64,000 nt of DNA, from assembly GCF_008642375.1 (NCBI RefSeq), contig NZ_CP029194.1, forward strand, positions 7,434,501-7,498,500, in the 5' to 3' direction. Of this stretch, positions 52,885 through 61,430 are shown one piece after another; positions within the stretch are counted from its first letter, which is position 1, and every line of letters starts with the position of its first letter. The DNA is from Streptomyces venezuelae. GTDB taxonomy: Bacteria; Actinomycetota; Actinomycetes; Streptomycetales; Streptomycetaceae. The position numbers and the translations under genes were made by a program. The notes under the pieces are model-generated. The model was given only the letters and a program-made list of their open reading frames with translations. It made no database searches and was not told where the DNA came from.

Positions 52885-54350
52885 TGGTTGCTGTCCTCTC
52901 GGGTCGCGAGGGAAACGGCCGGCGGGGAGGCCGAGGCGGCGGGCGCGGAGGTGGTCGAGGCGGAGGCGGCGGGCGCGGACGAGGCGGGCGCGACCGATAC
53001 GGCGGGCGCGGACGAGGTCGAGGCGGAGGCGATGGGCGCCCCGCTCCTGCCGCTCCCGGTGCTCTCGCCGCGCTGGGCAGGCACGGTGCCGGCGCCCCGC
53101 ACCGCGACCGCCCCCGCGAGATGCGCGCCGGTGTGGCTGGTCAGTTCCCACTCGTTGCGGCCCCGGTGCTCGCGCCAGACCGCGCGGATCGCCGCGCCCG
53201 CGAGCATCACCTGGTAGAACGGGCCGCCGACCACCAACTTCACGTAGTGGATGAACCGCACGCGCAGCCCGTACTGGCGGCCGAAGTCGTGCAGCCCGAC
53301 GATCTCGAAGACGAAGGTCACCATCGCCGCGAGCATCGGCAGGAAGGTGATGATCGCGATCCCGACCGGCACGTCGAGGAAGACCGCCACGGCGAAGTTG
53401 ACCGGGATGATCACCCCGGACGCGGCCTGCAGGAAGGGGGTCATCAGCGTGTAGCGGGCCAGCCAGCGCTGACCGCGGCCCGGCAGCTGCCGCCAGTCCT
53501 TCTTGCGGTACACCTGGAGGAAGCCCTGGTTCCAGCGGGTGCGCTGCTTGAGCAGGCTCATCAGCGAGCCGGGCGTCTCCTCGCGGGTCACCATGTCGGA
53601 GTCGTACGCGACGACCACCTTCTTGCCGACGGACGACAGCCGCACGCCCAGGTCACAGTCCTCGGCGAGGCAGTTCTGGTCCCAGCCGCCGGCCTCGCGC
53701 AGCACGTCGGTGCGCACGAAGACGGTGTTGCCGCCGAGCGGGATGAAGCCCTTCTCGGCGTGCAGGTGCAGCCGGGAGCGGAACCAGAAGAAGTACTCCA
53801 GGCAGTTGCGCAGGCTGTACCAGCTGGAGTGGAAGTTGATCAACTGGACCCCGCCCTGGACCACGTCGGCGCCGGTGGAGCGGAAGGCGTGGTCGACGTG
53901 GGCGAGCAGCTCGGGGTGAACCTGGTCCTCGGCGTCGAAGACCCCCACGATGTCGCCCCGGCAGTACGGAAGGGCGGTGTTGAGGGCCTTGGGCTTGTTC
54001 TTGGTCTCGTGGTGGTCGACGACGACCCGCACCCGGTCGGGCGCGCGGCCCGCGGCGCGTTCGGCGACCGCCGCCGTTTCCGGATCGTCGTGCCCGACGA
54101 TCACGATGATCTCGTAATCGGCGTGGCTCGACTCCAGCAGCCGATCGATGGTGTGCTCCAGGACCGCCTGCTCGTGGCGGGCCGGCAGCAGTAGGGAAAA
54201 GGCCAGGCGGCCGCCCCCGTCGGGGCGGTCGAAGCGGGTCGAGGCGAGCACCTCGGGAGTCCGCCACGCGTGCATCTGCCACCAGAGCGTGAACGCGGCG
54301 ATCCCGAATAGTGCGAGCGAAATGAGCGTAATGAACACAGACGTGTACAC
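52881..54350 (-). CDS. Processive-type GT2 glycosyltransferase (CslA/NodC-like)
   Basis: A 489-aa membrane protein. One N-terminal helix is followed by a cytoplasmic GT2 domain with KNKPKALNTAL, the DxD-type motif DAED (139-142), the ED of LAEDCDLG (230-231) and QRTRW (269-273), which is the D,D,D,QxxRW signature of polysaccharide synthases. Three to four more helices follow. It probably polymerises a glycan while exporting it. The C-terminus is an Ala/Ser/Pro low-complexity tail. The preferred start is GTG 54350, six bases after GGGGGG and directly before the first helix; GTG 54377 is the alternative. First gene of the operon. Confidence 0.87.
   Translation of the reverse strand: MYTSVFITLISLALFGIAAFTLWWQMHAWRTPEVLASTRFDRPDGGGRLAFSLLLPARHEQAVLEHTIDRLLESSHADYEIIVIVGHDDPETAAVAERAAGRAPDRVRVVVDHHETKNKPKALNTALPYCRGDIVGVFDAEDQVHPELLAHVDHAFRSTGADVVQGGVQLINFHSSWYSLRNCLEYFFWFRSRLHLHAEKGFIPLGGNTVFVRTDVLREAGGWDQNCLAEDCDLGVRLSSVGKKVVVAYDSDMVTREETPGSLMSLLKQRTRWNQGFLQVYRKKDWRQLPGRGQRWLARYTLMTPFLQAASGVIIPVNFAVAVFLDVPVGIAIITFLPMLAAMVTFVFEIVGLHDFGRQYGLRVRFIHYVKLVVGGPFYQVMLAGAAIRAVWREHRGRNEWELTSHTGAHLAGAVAVRGAGTVPAQRGESTGSGRSGAPIASASTSSAPAVSVAPASSAPAASASTTSAPAASASPPAVSLATREDSNQ
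52916..53046. repeat. Degenerate repeats at the 3' end of the processive GT2 gene
   Basis: Repeated GCGGAGGCGGCGGGCGCGGA-like blocks encode the Ala/Ser/Pro tail (SAPAASASTTSAPAASASPP). Confidence 0.7.
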
Positions 54351-54622
54351 AGCGTCCCCCCCAAGGCGTGCCGCCACCCCGAGTGGCAGTCGTCAAACCC
54401 CCGGAAGCCCCCGGCGGGCCCCCCGGCCCGCCGTCACCGGCTTCCGCTTCCCCCTCGTGCGCACACCCCGGTGCGCGGTCGCAGTGACTTTCCGGCCACT
54501 CTCCGGCAACCCTCGAAGACACGAGACTAGGCAGCGAACATGACACTCAGGTGCTGTATGGATAAAAAAGGGGTTTCCGAACTCCAGCACCGCTAAGCGG
54601 AATTGACGGCACTCCGGGTGCT
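54351..54622. other. Promoter region of the glycosyltransferase operon
   Basis: 272 bases. A stretch at about 54560-54572 (GGATAAAAAAGG) is the most A/T-rich piece of the area. On the minus strand TAGTCT could be a -10 for the operon, but its -35 is poor. No clear operator was found. Confidence 0.35.
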
Positions 54623-55447
54623 TCAGGGATGAACCGTACCCAACTGCTCGCCCAGCTCGACCGGATCTGCCGTAGGCCGCGCGCAGACGAAATGTGGACA
54701 CACATACGCCGTCGGATGGTCGTGTACGAGTGTGCGCTCGGCCGGCAGGGGGAACTCGCCTCCGCTGCCGTCCGCCGCCCGCGGCAGCCCGACCGCCACC
54801 ACCGCCCCGGGCGCCGTCCCCAGCAGCGCCGTGCGGTGCAGCGCCGCCCGGTCCGGGTCCTCCGGATGGCAGGCGACCGCCACCTCGCGCGGGCCGTCGA
54901 GCAGCGCCTCGGCGACCGCCGGCCCGTGCCCGATGAACCGCGGCGCCCGCGGCCCGAGCGCGTGCACCACCGCGAGCGCCCGCTCGGCCGCCGTACGGTG
55001 GGTCTCCGACTCGGTGTGGGCGGCGTACGAGAGCAGCGCGCCCGCGGCGGCGGTCCAGCCGGACGGAGCCGCGGTGTCGTACAGCGAGCCGTCCTCGGCG
55101 GTGAACCGGTCCAGGACCAGGTCCACGAGGAAGCCGGCGAACTCCAGCCGCACTTCCTCTCCGGTGGCGGACGCCGGGGCCAGGAACCCCTCGGCGACAT
55201 CGCCGTAGTCCTCCAGCACCCCCGCATCGGCCCCGGCCTGCCCGTCCTCGCTGGTCCGTGCCAGCCGCGCCTTCCCGTTCACGTGCACCCGCACCAGCAG
55301 ATCGGCGGCCTCGGTGGCCCGCTCGACGAGGTCGGGCCGATCGACGTACGCCCCTGCACTCGGCGAGCGCCGCGATGGCCGGCCCGTTCCACGCGGCGAC
55401 GACCTTGTCGTCCCGCCCGGGCGCGGGCCCCCGCGGGCACGGCCTCA
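54623..55447 (-). pseudogene. 5'-truncated, frameshifted DUF255/YyaL-like gene
   Basis: The frame at 54623-55294 encodes the C-terminal part of a thioredoxin-domain (DUF255, YyaL/SSP411-like) protein: RTSEDGQAGADAGVLEDYGD, then AEGFLAP and CPHFVCARPTADP. Upstream, APGRDDKVVAAWNGPAIAAL continues the homology in another frame. One extra base near 55365 (after the LAE codons) breaks the link to GAYVDRPDLVERATEAADLL. The thioredoxin domain and the first half of the protein (normally about 670 residues in total) are missing. The gene is dead. Confidence 0.72.
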
Positions 55448-55645
55448 CGGTTCTTCGGCGTGTACGCGCATGCGGACGAGGCGGCGATCCGGCGTGCCCG
55501 CAGGCCGGCCGCTATGAAGAGCCTCTTCCTGGTGCTCATGGGGCAGAGCGGGGATCGGGGTCTTCCCGGCGGCACGCCGAACTGGGGACCTGTAGGCCGG
55601 GCGGCACTTGATCGTGTTCTGAAGGGTGTTCGAGGAGGCTCCGGG

Positions 55646-56482
55646 TCAGGGCTCCAGCTGCAGCCAGTCCGTCACAGGGCCGGGGTTTTCGTGGTCCGCG
55701 GGGGTGACCCAGAAGGCTTTGCCCAGCTCAGCGCTAAAGTGGGCGCCCGTCCGGCCGTCCCCGGAGGAGCGGCCGGTCAGCCGCCGTCCGATCCACGGCC
55801 CCAGGTGCTCCTTGGCGAAGCGGGCGTCCGCGATCCGCCGGCTCGCCCAGGTGGGACGCCCGGCCGGGGGCAGCGGAGTGCGCCAGTCCTCCTCGGGCGG
55901 GAGGCCCAGCGCCTGCCACACGGCCTCGGCCACCCGCCGGTGCCCGTCGGCGGTCAGATGGAGCCGGTCCACGTCCCACATCCGGGGATCGCCGAGTGCC
56001 GGCGCCGCGTACAGGTCGACGACGAGGGCGCCGTGCCGGGCGGCGAGCTCGTCGAGATGGGCGAAGAGCTCTTCCATGCGGGGGCGGAAGCGCTCCATCA
56101 CCGGGCCCTCGCGGCCGGGGCTGCGCATCAGGACCAGCCGCTCGCAGGAGGGTGTGAGGCGTTCCACTGCCTCGGTGAGCAGGTCCCGCACCCGGACCAT
56201 GTCGACCTTGGGCCGGAGGGTGTCGTTGAGGCCGCCGACCAGGGTCACCACATCGGCCTTCATGCCTGCGGCCAGGTCGACTTGCTCGTCGACGATCTGG
56301 CCGATGAGCTTTCCGCGCACGGCGAGGTTCGCGTAGCGGAAGTCGGGCGTACGGGCGGCGAGCCGGCCCGCGAGGACGTCGGCCCAGCCCCGGTACGAGC
56401 CGTCGGCCCTCAGGTCCGACATACCCTCGGTGAAGCTGTCGCCGAGGGCGACGAGACTGGTGTAGGTGGCATTGATCTCCAT
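55646..56482 (-). CDS. SGNH/GDSL hydrolase
   Basis: 278 aa. Block I is SLVALGDSFTEG with the nucleophile serine, block II has the glycine in ANLAVRGKL, block III is VTLVGGLNDTL with Asn, and block V is DVDRLHLTADGH with Asp and His. This is a complete SGNH esterase/lipase set. No signal peptide is visible, so it acts in the cytoplasm, probably as a deacylase or esterase. It faces the maleylpyruvate isomerase-like gene divergently, and a 16-bp palindrome lies 12 bases upstream of its ATG. No Shine-Dalgarno is obvious. Confidence 0.88.
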   Translation of the reverse strand: MEINATYTSLVALGDSFTEGMSDLRADGSYRGWADVLAGRLAARTPDFRYANLAVRGKLIGQIVDEQVDLAAGMKADVVTLVGGLNDTLRPKVDMVRVRDLLTEAVERLTPSCERLVLMRSPGREGPVMERFRPRMEELFAHLDELAARHGALVVDLYAAPALGDPRMWDVDRLHLTADGHRRVAEAVWQALGLPPEEDWRTPLPPAGRPTWASRRIADARFAKEHLGPWIGRRLTGRSSGDGRTGAHFSAELGKAFWVTPADHENPGPVTDWLQLEP

Positions 56483-56493
56483 GGCGGAGAGAT

Positions 56494-56509
56494 CATACCG
56501 CGCGGTATG
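56494..56509. promoter_or_regulatory. 16-bp perfect palindrome in SGNH/MPI divergon
   Basis: CATACCGCGCGGTATG is fully symmetrical and resembles TetR-family operators (ATACCG-NN-CGGTAT). It lies between two divergent start codons only 64 bases apart, so one bound dimer could control both genes. Confidence 0.6.
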
Positions 56510-56546
56510 CGCGGGATGCCGTGGAGGACCCGGAGGGGGAGACCCG

Positions 56547-57614
56547 ATGAGCGACGCGCTCCTGAGCACACTGGCGGAGGCCCTGGCCGAGCTGGTGACG
56601 GCCGTCGGGACGAGCGACGACGAGGTCCTGGACCCCGGCACGGCGGTGAAGTGGCTGGAGGGCACCGCGGCCACGCTCGCCGCACTTCCGGCGGCCGACC
56701 GCCGCGCCCTCGACGGGCACGTCCGCGCGGCGGCCCTGCGCCACCCGGAAGGACCCCGGCGGGACGAGCTGCTCAGGGTCTCCGAAGGCTTCGGCCTCGC
56801 CGAGGGCACGCGCGGGGCCGCCCCCGCCGCCTCGACCGCCGCCGGCCACGCCGCCGCCTGCGAGGCCCTCGCCCGGCAGGCCCGCCGCTTCGTCGCCACC
56901 GTCCGGGACGCCGACCCCGCCACCCCCGTGCCCACCTGCCCCGGCTGGACCCTCGCCGAGCTGACCCGGCACCTCGGCACCGTCCACCGCTGGGCCGAGC
57001 ACCTCGTCCGTACGGGGGCCACCGCCCGCGTCCCCGCCCGGGACGTCCCGCTCGGCCTGCCGAGGGACCACGCCGCGTACCCCGACTGGTTCGCCGCCGG
57101 CGCCGAGGCCCTCGTCACGACCCTGCGCGCCGCCGACCCGGACACCCCGCTCTGGTCCCCGGGACCCGAGCCGCGCGCCGGCTACTACCCGCGCCACGTG
57201 CTCTTCGAGGCCGTCGTGCACCTCGCCGACGCCGAGATCGCCCTCGCCGGGGCCGCGGAACCGATCCACCCCGGCACGGCCGCCGAGGGCATCGAGCACC
57301 ACCTCGCCACCCTCCTGTACGTCCCGAGGACCGCCGAGCGGATCGCCCACCTCGACCGCGACGGCGAGCTGCTCCGGTTCACGGCCCGCGACACCGGGAC
57401 CGTCTGGACGCTCACCTTCGGCGGGGGCGGCTTCACCCGGCGGCGCGCAAGCGCGGCGTCCGACGCCCGTACGGAACCGACCGCGGGCGTCACCGGCGAC
57501 AGCGGCGACCTGCTACTCCTCCTGCACCGCCGGTACACCGCCGACGACCCGCGCTTCGCCCGCACCGGGGACCGCGCCCTGCTCGACGCCTGGCTGACCG
57601 CCACCGCGCTCTGA
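56547..57614 (+). CDS. Maleylpyruvate isomerase family (mycothiol-dependent) protein with N-terminal extra domain
   Basis: 355 aa. Residues 1 to about 95 (MSDALLSTLAEALAELV) form a small helical domain that resembles stand-alone actinobacterial proteins of unknown function. From about 105 on there is a DinB/MDMPI fold with PTCPGWTLAELTRHLGTVHRWAEHLV and HVLFEAVVHLADAEIAL, carrying the metal-binding histidines of mycothiol-dependent isomerases. Family members act as thiol-dependent isomerases or S-transferases; this one's substrate is unknown. GGAGGGGGAG precedes the ATG. Confidence 0.82.
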   Translation: MSDALLSTLAEALAELVTAVGTSDDEVLDPGTAVKWLEGTAATLAALPAADRRALDGHVRAAALRHPEGPRRDELLRVSEGFGLAEGTRGAAPAASTAAGHAAACEALARQARRFVATVRDADPATPVPTCPGWTLAELTRHLGTVHRWAEHLVRTGATARVPARDVPLGLPRDHAAYPDWFAAGAEALVTTLRAADPDTPLWSPGPEPRAGYYPRHVLFEAVVHLADAEIALAGAAEPIHPGTAAEGIEHHLATLLYVPRTAERIAHLDRDGELLRFTARDTGTVWTLTFGGGGFTRRRASAASDARTEPTAGVTGDSGDLLLLLHRRYTADDPRFARTGDRALLDAWLTATAL

Positions 57615-57619
57615 CACGC

Positions 57620-57657
57620 CGGAGGGGCCCCGGGAAGAAACTCCCGGGGCCCCTCCG
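57620..57657. terminator. Strong bidirectional terminator
   Basis: A perfect 16-bp inverted repeat (CGGAGGGGCCCCGGGA and complement) with a six-base AGAAAC loop between the convergent MPI-like and CBS-domain genes. Confidence 0.9.
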
Positions 57658-57667
57658 CTTCAGGGCG

Positions 57668-58687
57668 TCACGGCGCCGCCGGGCGCCCCACCAGTTCGCG
57701 CAGCACGTCCTCCATCGTCACGAGACCGGCCGGCTTGCCGTCCTCGTCGAGGACCGCCGCCAGATGCGTACGGCTCCGGCGCATCGCGGTCAGGACGTCG
57801 TCCAGCGGCGTGGCCGCCCGGACCCGGGCGATCGGCCGCAGCGCCGTCACCGGGAACGGCAGGTCGCGCGGGGAGACGTCCAGGGCGTCCTTGACGTGCA
57901 GATAGCCGAGGATCCTGCGCTCCGAGTCGACCACCGGGAAACGCGAGTAGCCCGTCGACGCCGACAGCGCCTCCAGCTCCTCGGGAGTGGTGCCGACCTG
58001 TGCGTACACGACCTTCTCCGCGGGCATCACGACGTCCCGCACCGGGCGGCGGCCCAGCTCGAGGGCGTCGTGCAGCCGCTCGGCCGCCCGGTCGTCCAGG
58101 AGCCCGGCATGACCCGCGTCGGTGACCATGCGGGCCAGCTCGTCGTCCGAGAACGTCGCCGCGACCTCGTCCTTGACCTCCACCCGCAACAGCTTGAGCA
58201 GCGCGTTGGCGAAGGCGTTGATCGTGAAGATCACCGGCCGCAGCGCCCGCGCGAGCGTCACCAGGGGAGGGCCGAGGATCAGCGCGGTGCGCGTCGGCTC
58301 GGCGAGCGCGATGTTCTTCGGGACCATCTCGCCGAGCAGCATGTGCAGGTACGTGGCCAGGCTCAGCGCGATCACGAACGAGATGGGGTGCACCAGGCCG
58401 TGCGGCACGCCCACCGCGTCGAAGACCGGCTCCAGGAGATGCGCGATGGCCGGCTCGGCGACGATGCCGAGGACCAGGGTGCAGAGCGTGATGCCGAGCT
58501 GCGCCGCCGCGAGCAGCGCGGAGACGTGCTCCAGGCCCCAGATGACGCTGCGCGCCCGCCGGTTCCCGGCCTCGGCCAGCGGCTCGACCTGACTGCGGCG
58601 GACCGAGATCAGGGCGAACTCGGCGCCGACGAAGAACGCGTTGACGACCAGGGTCAGCAGACCGATCAACAGCTGGATGACGATCAT
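57668..58687 (-). CDS. Hemolysin-family DUF21/CBS membrane protein (second copy)
   Basis: A 339-aa protein. The N-terminal DUF21/CNNM membrane domain (AFFVGAEFALISVRRSQVEPLAE; HMLLGEMVPKNIALAEP) is followed by two CBS domains (RDVVMPAEKVVYAQVG; HLAAVLDEDGKPAGLVTMED). Relatives such as CorC and YtfL are linked to Mg2+ or Co2+ transport and resistance. It lacks the C-terminal CorC_HlyC domain of its upstream neighbour. ATG overlaps that neighbour's stop (ATGA), so the two are co-translated and may form a heteromer. Confidence 0.9.
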   Translation of the reverse strand: MIVIQLLIGLLTLVVNAFFVGAEFALISVRRSQVEPLAEAGNRRARSVIWGLEHVSALLAAAQLGITLCTLVLGIVAEPAIAHLLEPVFDAVGVPHGLVHPISFVIALSLATYLHMLLGEMVPKNIALAEPTRTALILGPPLVTLARALRPVIFTINAFANALLKLLRVEVKDEVAATFSDDELARMVTDAGHAGLLDDRAAERLHDALELGRRPVRDVVMPAEKVVYAQVGTTPEELEALSASTGYSRFPVVDSERRILGYLHVKDALDVSPRDLPFPVTALRPIARVRAATPLDDVLTAMRRSRTHLAAVLDEDGKPAGLVTMEDVLRELVGRPAAP

Positions 58688-60033
58688 CGGCCGGCCTCCC
58701 CGGTCTCGTCGGAGTCGTGGGGGGCGCCGTGCGCGGGGGCGTGCAGCAGCACGCGCGCCGCGCGCCGCCCGGAGGCGTCCACGACGTCCAGCCGCCAGCC
58801 CGCCAGCTCCACGGTGTCGCCGACGGCCGGGATGCGTCCCAGCTCGTTGGCGACGACACCCGCGAGCGTCTCGTACGGGCCGTCCGGCACCCGGAGGCCG
58901 ATAGCCCCCACCTGGTCCGTACGGGCGGCGCCGTCGGCGGACCACAGCTCGCGGCCGTCCGCGTCCTCGCCCGCCCGTGCCAGGTCGGGCGTCTCGTGCG
59001 GGTCGTGCTCGTCGCGGACCTCGCCGACGACCTCCTCGACGATGTCCTCCAGGGTCACGACCCCGGCCGTGCCGCCGTACTCGTCGATGACGACGGCCAT
59101 CGTCTGCTTGCCGGAGAGCCGGTCGAGGAGCCGGTCCACGGTCAGGGTCTCCGGGACGAGCAGCGGCTCGCGCACCATCTCGCCGATCCGGCGGCGCGCC
59201 CGCTCGCCGGCCGGTATGGCCAGCACGTCCTTGATGTGCGCGATGCCGACGACCGAGTCGAGGCTGCCCCGGTAGACGGGGAAGCGGGAGAGCCCGGTCG
59301 CGCGGGTCGCGTTCGCCACGTCCTCGGCGGTGGCCTGCACCTCCAGGGCGGTGACCTGGACGCGGGGCGTCATCACGTTCTCGGCGGTCAGCTCGGCCAG
59401 GTTGAGCGTACGGACGAACAGCTCGGCCGTGTCCGCCTCCAGCGCGCCCTCCTTCGCGGAGTGCCGGGCGAGCGCCACGAGCTCCTGCGGGGAGCGCGCG
59501 GAGGCCAGCTCCTCGGTCGGCTCCATGCCGAGCCGGCGCAGGATCCGGTTCGCGGTGTTGTTGAGGTGGCTGATCAGCGGCTTGAAGGCGGCCGTGAACA
59601 CCCGCTGCGGGGTCGCCACCACCTTCGCGATCGCGAGGGGTGAGGAGATCGCCCAGTTCTTCGGGACCAGCTCGCCGACGACCATCAGGACGACGGTCGA
59701 CAGGGCGGTGCCGATGACGAGGGCGACCGAGGAGGCCACCGTGGGCGAGAGGCCGAGGGCCTCGACCGGGCCCTTGATCAGCTTGGCGACCGAGGGCTCG
59801 GCGAGCATGCCGACGACCAGGTTGGTGACGGTGATGCCGAGCTGGGCGCCGGAGAGCTGGAAGGTCAGCGACCGGACGGCCTTGAGGGCGCTCGCCGCGC
59901 CGCGCTCGCCGCGCTCGGCGGCGGCTTCGAGCTCGCCGCGCTCGACGGTCGTGAGCGAGAACTCGGCCGCGACGAAGGCGCCGCACGCGAGCGAGAGCAG
60001 GAGCGCCAGCACGAGCAGAAGCACTTCGGTCAT
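58684..60033 (-). CDS. Hemolysin-family DUF21/CBS/CorC_HlyC membrane protein
   Basis: A 449-aa protein. A DUF21 domain (GAFVAAEFSLTTVERGELEA; MVVGELVPKNWAIS), paired CBS domains (ENVMTPRVQVTALE; MAVVIDEYGGTAGVVTLEDI) and a C-terminal CorC_HlyC domain (PDGPYETLAGVVANELG) are all present, giving the full-length form of the family. It is the first gene of a coupled pair of paralogues probably handling divalent cations at the membrane. Confidence 0.91.
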   Translation of the reverse strand: MTEVLLLVLALLLSLACGAFVAAEFSLTTVERGELEAAAERGERGAASALKAVRSLTFQLSGAQLGITVTNLVVGMLAEPSVAKLIKGPVEALGLSPTVASSVALVIGTALSTVVLMVVGELVPKNWAISSPLAIAKVVATPQRVFTAAFKPLISHLNNTANRILRRLGMEPTEELASARSPQELVALARHSAKEGALEADTAELFVRTLNLAELTAENVMTPRVQVTALEVQATAEDVANATRATGLSRFPVYRGSLDSVVGIAHIKDVLAIPAGERARRRIGEMVREPLLVPETLTVDRLLDRLSGKQTMAVVIDEYGGTAGVVTLEDIVEEVVGEVRDEHDPHETPDLARAGEDADGRELWSADGAARTDQVGAIGLRVPDGPYETLAGVVANELGRIPAVGDTVELAGWRLDVVDASGRRAARVLLHAPAHGAPHDSDETGEAGR

Positions 60034-60264
60034 CGGTTCACCTCCGTCCCATGATCAGCCAGAGGGGAGAGGATCGCTCGATGTCGGAACGTGGAACCAG
60101 TGCTACTGGGAGGCTCGCCCATGGGCGGACGCTCACACCTTTCGGTCGTCGGGATGAAGGACCATGGTAAAGGACGGGCAAAGCGGCGTCATGATCAGCC
60201 GTCGGTGAGCCTGGCCCGCCCGCCGCCGACCAGCCTGCGACGGGCTTCCTCCGCCCGCCGTGGA
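60034..60264. other. Intergenic region upstream of the CBS protein pair
   Basis: 231 bases that include two copies of CATGATCAGCC (about 60057 and 60190). No convincing promoter hexamers or hairpins were identified. Confidence 0.3.
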
Positions 60265-60690
60265 TCAGCTCCGGAGAGGCTTCACCCACCGGCGCCAATG
60301 ATCCTGGCGCTCGTACCCGGCGGCCGTCCAGAGCAGCCTGCCCGTCTCGTTCGCCTCCAGGACCATCGCGTCCACCCGTCGCCCGCCGAGCGCGGCGAAC
60401 CGCTCGTCGGCCGCGCGCAGCAGCGCGGTGGAGATGCCGCGGCGACGGTGGGAGGGCAGCACGGCGAGCCGGTAGAGGGAGGCGCGCCAGCCGTCCCAGC
60501 CGGCGATCACGGAGCCCACGATCACCCCGTCGGCGACCGCGAGGATGAGCGCGTCCGGATCGCGCTCGACGAGCCGGGTCACCCCGAGCACGTCGTCCGA
60601 GACGGACGTCCCCTCGGCGGACTCCTTCCAGAAGGCCAGGACGGCGTCGGCCTCGTCGGGCCGGGCGGAACGAATCTGCGGATCAGTCAT
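60265..60690 (-). CDS. GNAT family N-acetyltransferase
   Basis: A 141-aa protein with GNAT motif A RLAVLPSHRRRGISTALLRAA (acetyl-CoA-binding R-R-R-G-I) and the C-terminal motif B region LEANETGRLLWTAAGYE. It acetylates an amine on an unknown small molecule or protein. ATG 60690 begins MTDPQIRSARPDEADAVLAF; the frame continues upstream, but that part is antisense to other genes' frames and not conserved. Confidence 0.86.
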   Translation of the reverse strand: MTDPQIRSARPDEADAVLAFWKESAEGTSVSDDVLGVTRLVERDPDALILAVADGVIVGSVIAGWDGWRASLYRLAVLPSHRRRGISTALLRAADERFAALGGRRVDAMVLEANETGRLLWTAAGYERQDHWRRWVKPLRS

Positions 60691-60754
60691 GGCCGGATCC
60701 CACCACGCGGATCGGAGCCCGTGCCACGGAGTTCCGGCGGGTGGGACACGCCGC

Positions 60755-61420
60755 TCACCGCCGGGCCGCGCCCAGTACGCACGGGGAGCTCGGCAGGCGC
60801 GGCCCGCGCTCCGGGAGGTCGAAGGAGCGGTACGGGCCGAGGGTGAAACCCGCCACCCCGATCTCCCCGATCGCGTCCCGCGAGGTGTGGCAGCCGCCGA
60901 AGAGCAGCGGCCAGACCGTGCGGTCCAGTCCCCGCTGTACGCGCGCGAGCCCGGGCGTCCCCGCCGCCACGTGCTCGAAGAAGCGGAGCTCACCGCCGGG
61001 CCGCACGACGCGCCGCACCTCCGCGAGAGCCCGCGGGACGCTCCGTACCGTGCAGAGCACGAGCGAGGCCACGGCCGCGTCGAAGACCCCGTCCTCCGCA
61101 GGCAGCGCCTCCGCCGTGCCCGGCCGGACGGTCACCGGCACGGGCGCTCGCCGTGCGGCCTCCTCGGCGAGCCGGCGCAGCCGGGGTTCCGGTTCGACGG
61201 CCACGACCTCCGTGACACCGGCCGGGTAGTGGGCGAAGTTCAGCCCGTTCCCCGCCCCGATCTCGACGACCCGGCCGGTGAGCCCGGAGAGCAGCTCCTC
61301 GCGCAGGGCGGCGAGCCCGCCGCGCGTCTCGGCCGACACGCTGACGCGGGCGTAGAAGCGCGCGAAGAGCGGGTGGTGGACCCGAGGACCCGGGGGAAGC
61401 GGAGGGGACGGCGGGGTCAT
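60755..61420 (-). CDS. Class I SAM-dependent methyltransferase
   Basis: A 221-aa protein. Motif I is VVEIGAGNGLNFAHYP, motif II follows at EVVAVEPEP, and motif III/IV is FDAAVASLVLCTV with LAEVRRVVRPGGELRFFEH. It resembles UbiE-like or phospholipid methyltransferases of actinobacteria, often with a membrane-lipid substrate, but this is not certain. It starts 11 bases after the VOC gene stop on the same strand. Confidence 0.87.
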   Translation of the reverse strand: MTPPSPPLPPGPRVHHPLFARFYARVSVSAETRGGLAALREELLSGLTGRVVEIGAGNGLNFAHYPAGVTEVVAVEPEPRLRRLAEEAARRAPVPVTVRPGTAEALPAEDGVFDAAVASLVLCTVRSVPRALAEVRRVVRPGGELRFFEHVAAGTPGLARVQRGLDRTVWPLLFGGCHTSRDAIGEIGVAGFTLGPYRSFDLPERGPRLPSSPCVLGAARR

Positions 61421-61430
61421 CGGGCGCCCC

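Noticed and set aside
54629..59275. A 1548-codon open frame on the plus strand
   Set aside because: It crosses the decayed YyaL-like gene, the SGNH gene and the CBS genes; no part resembles a protein family.
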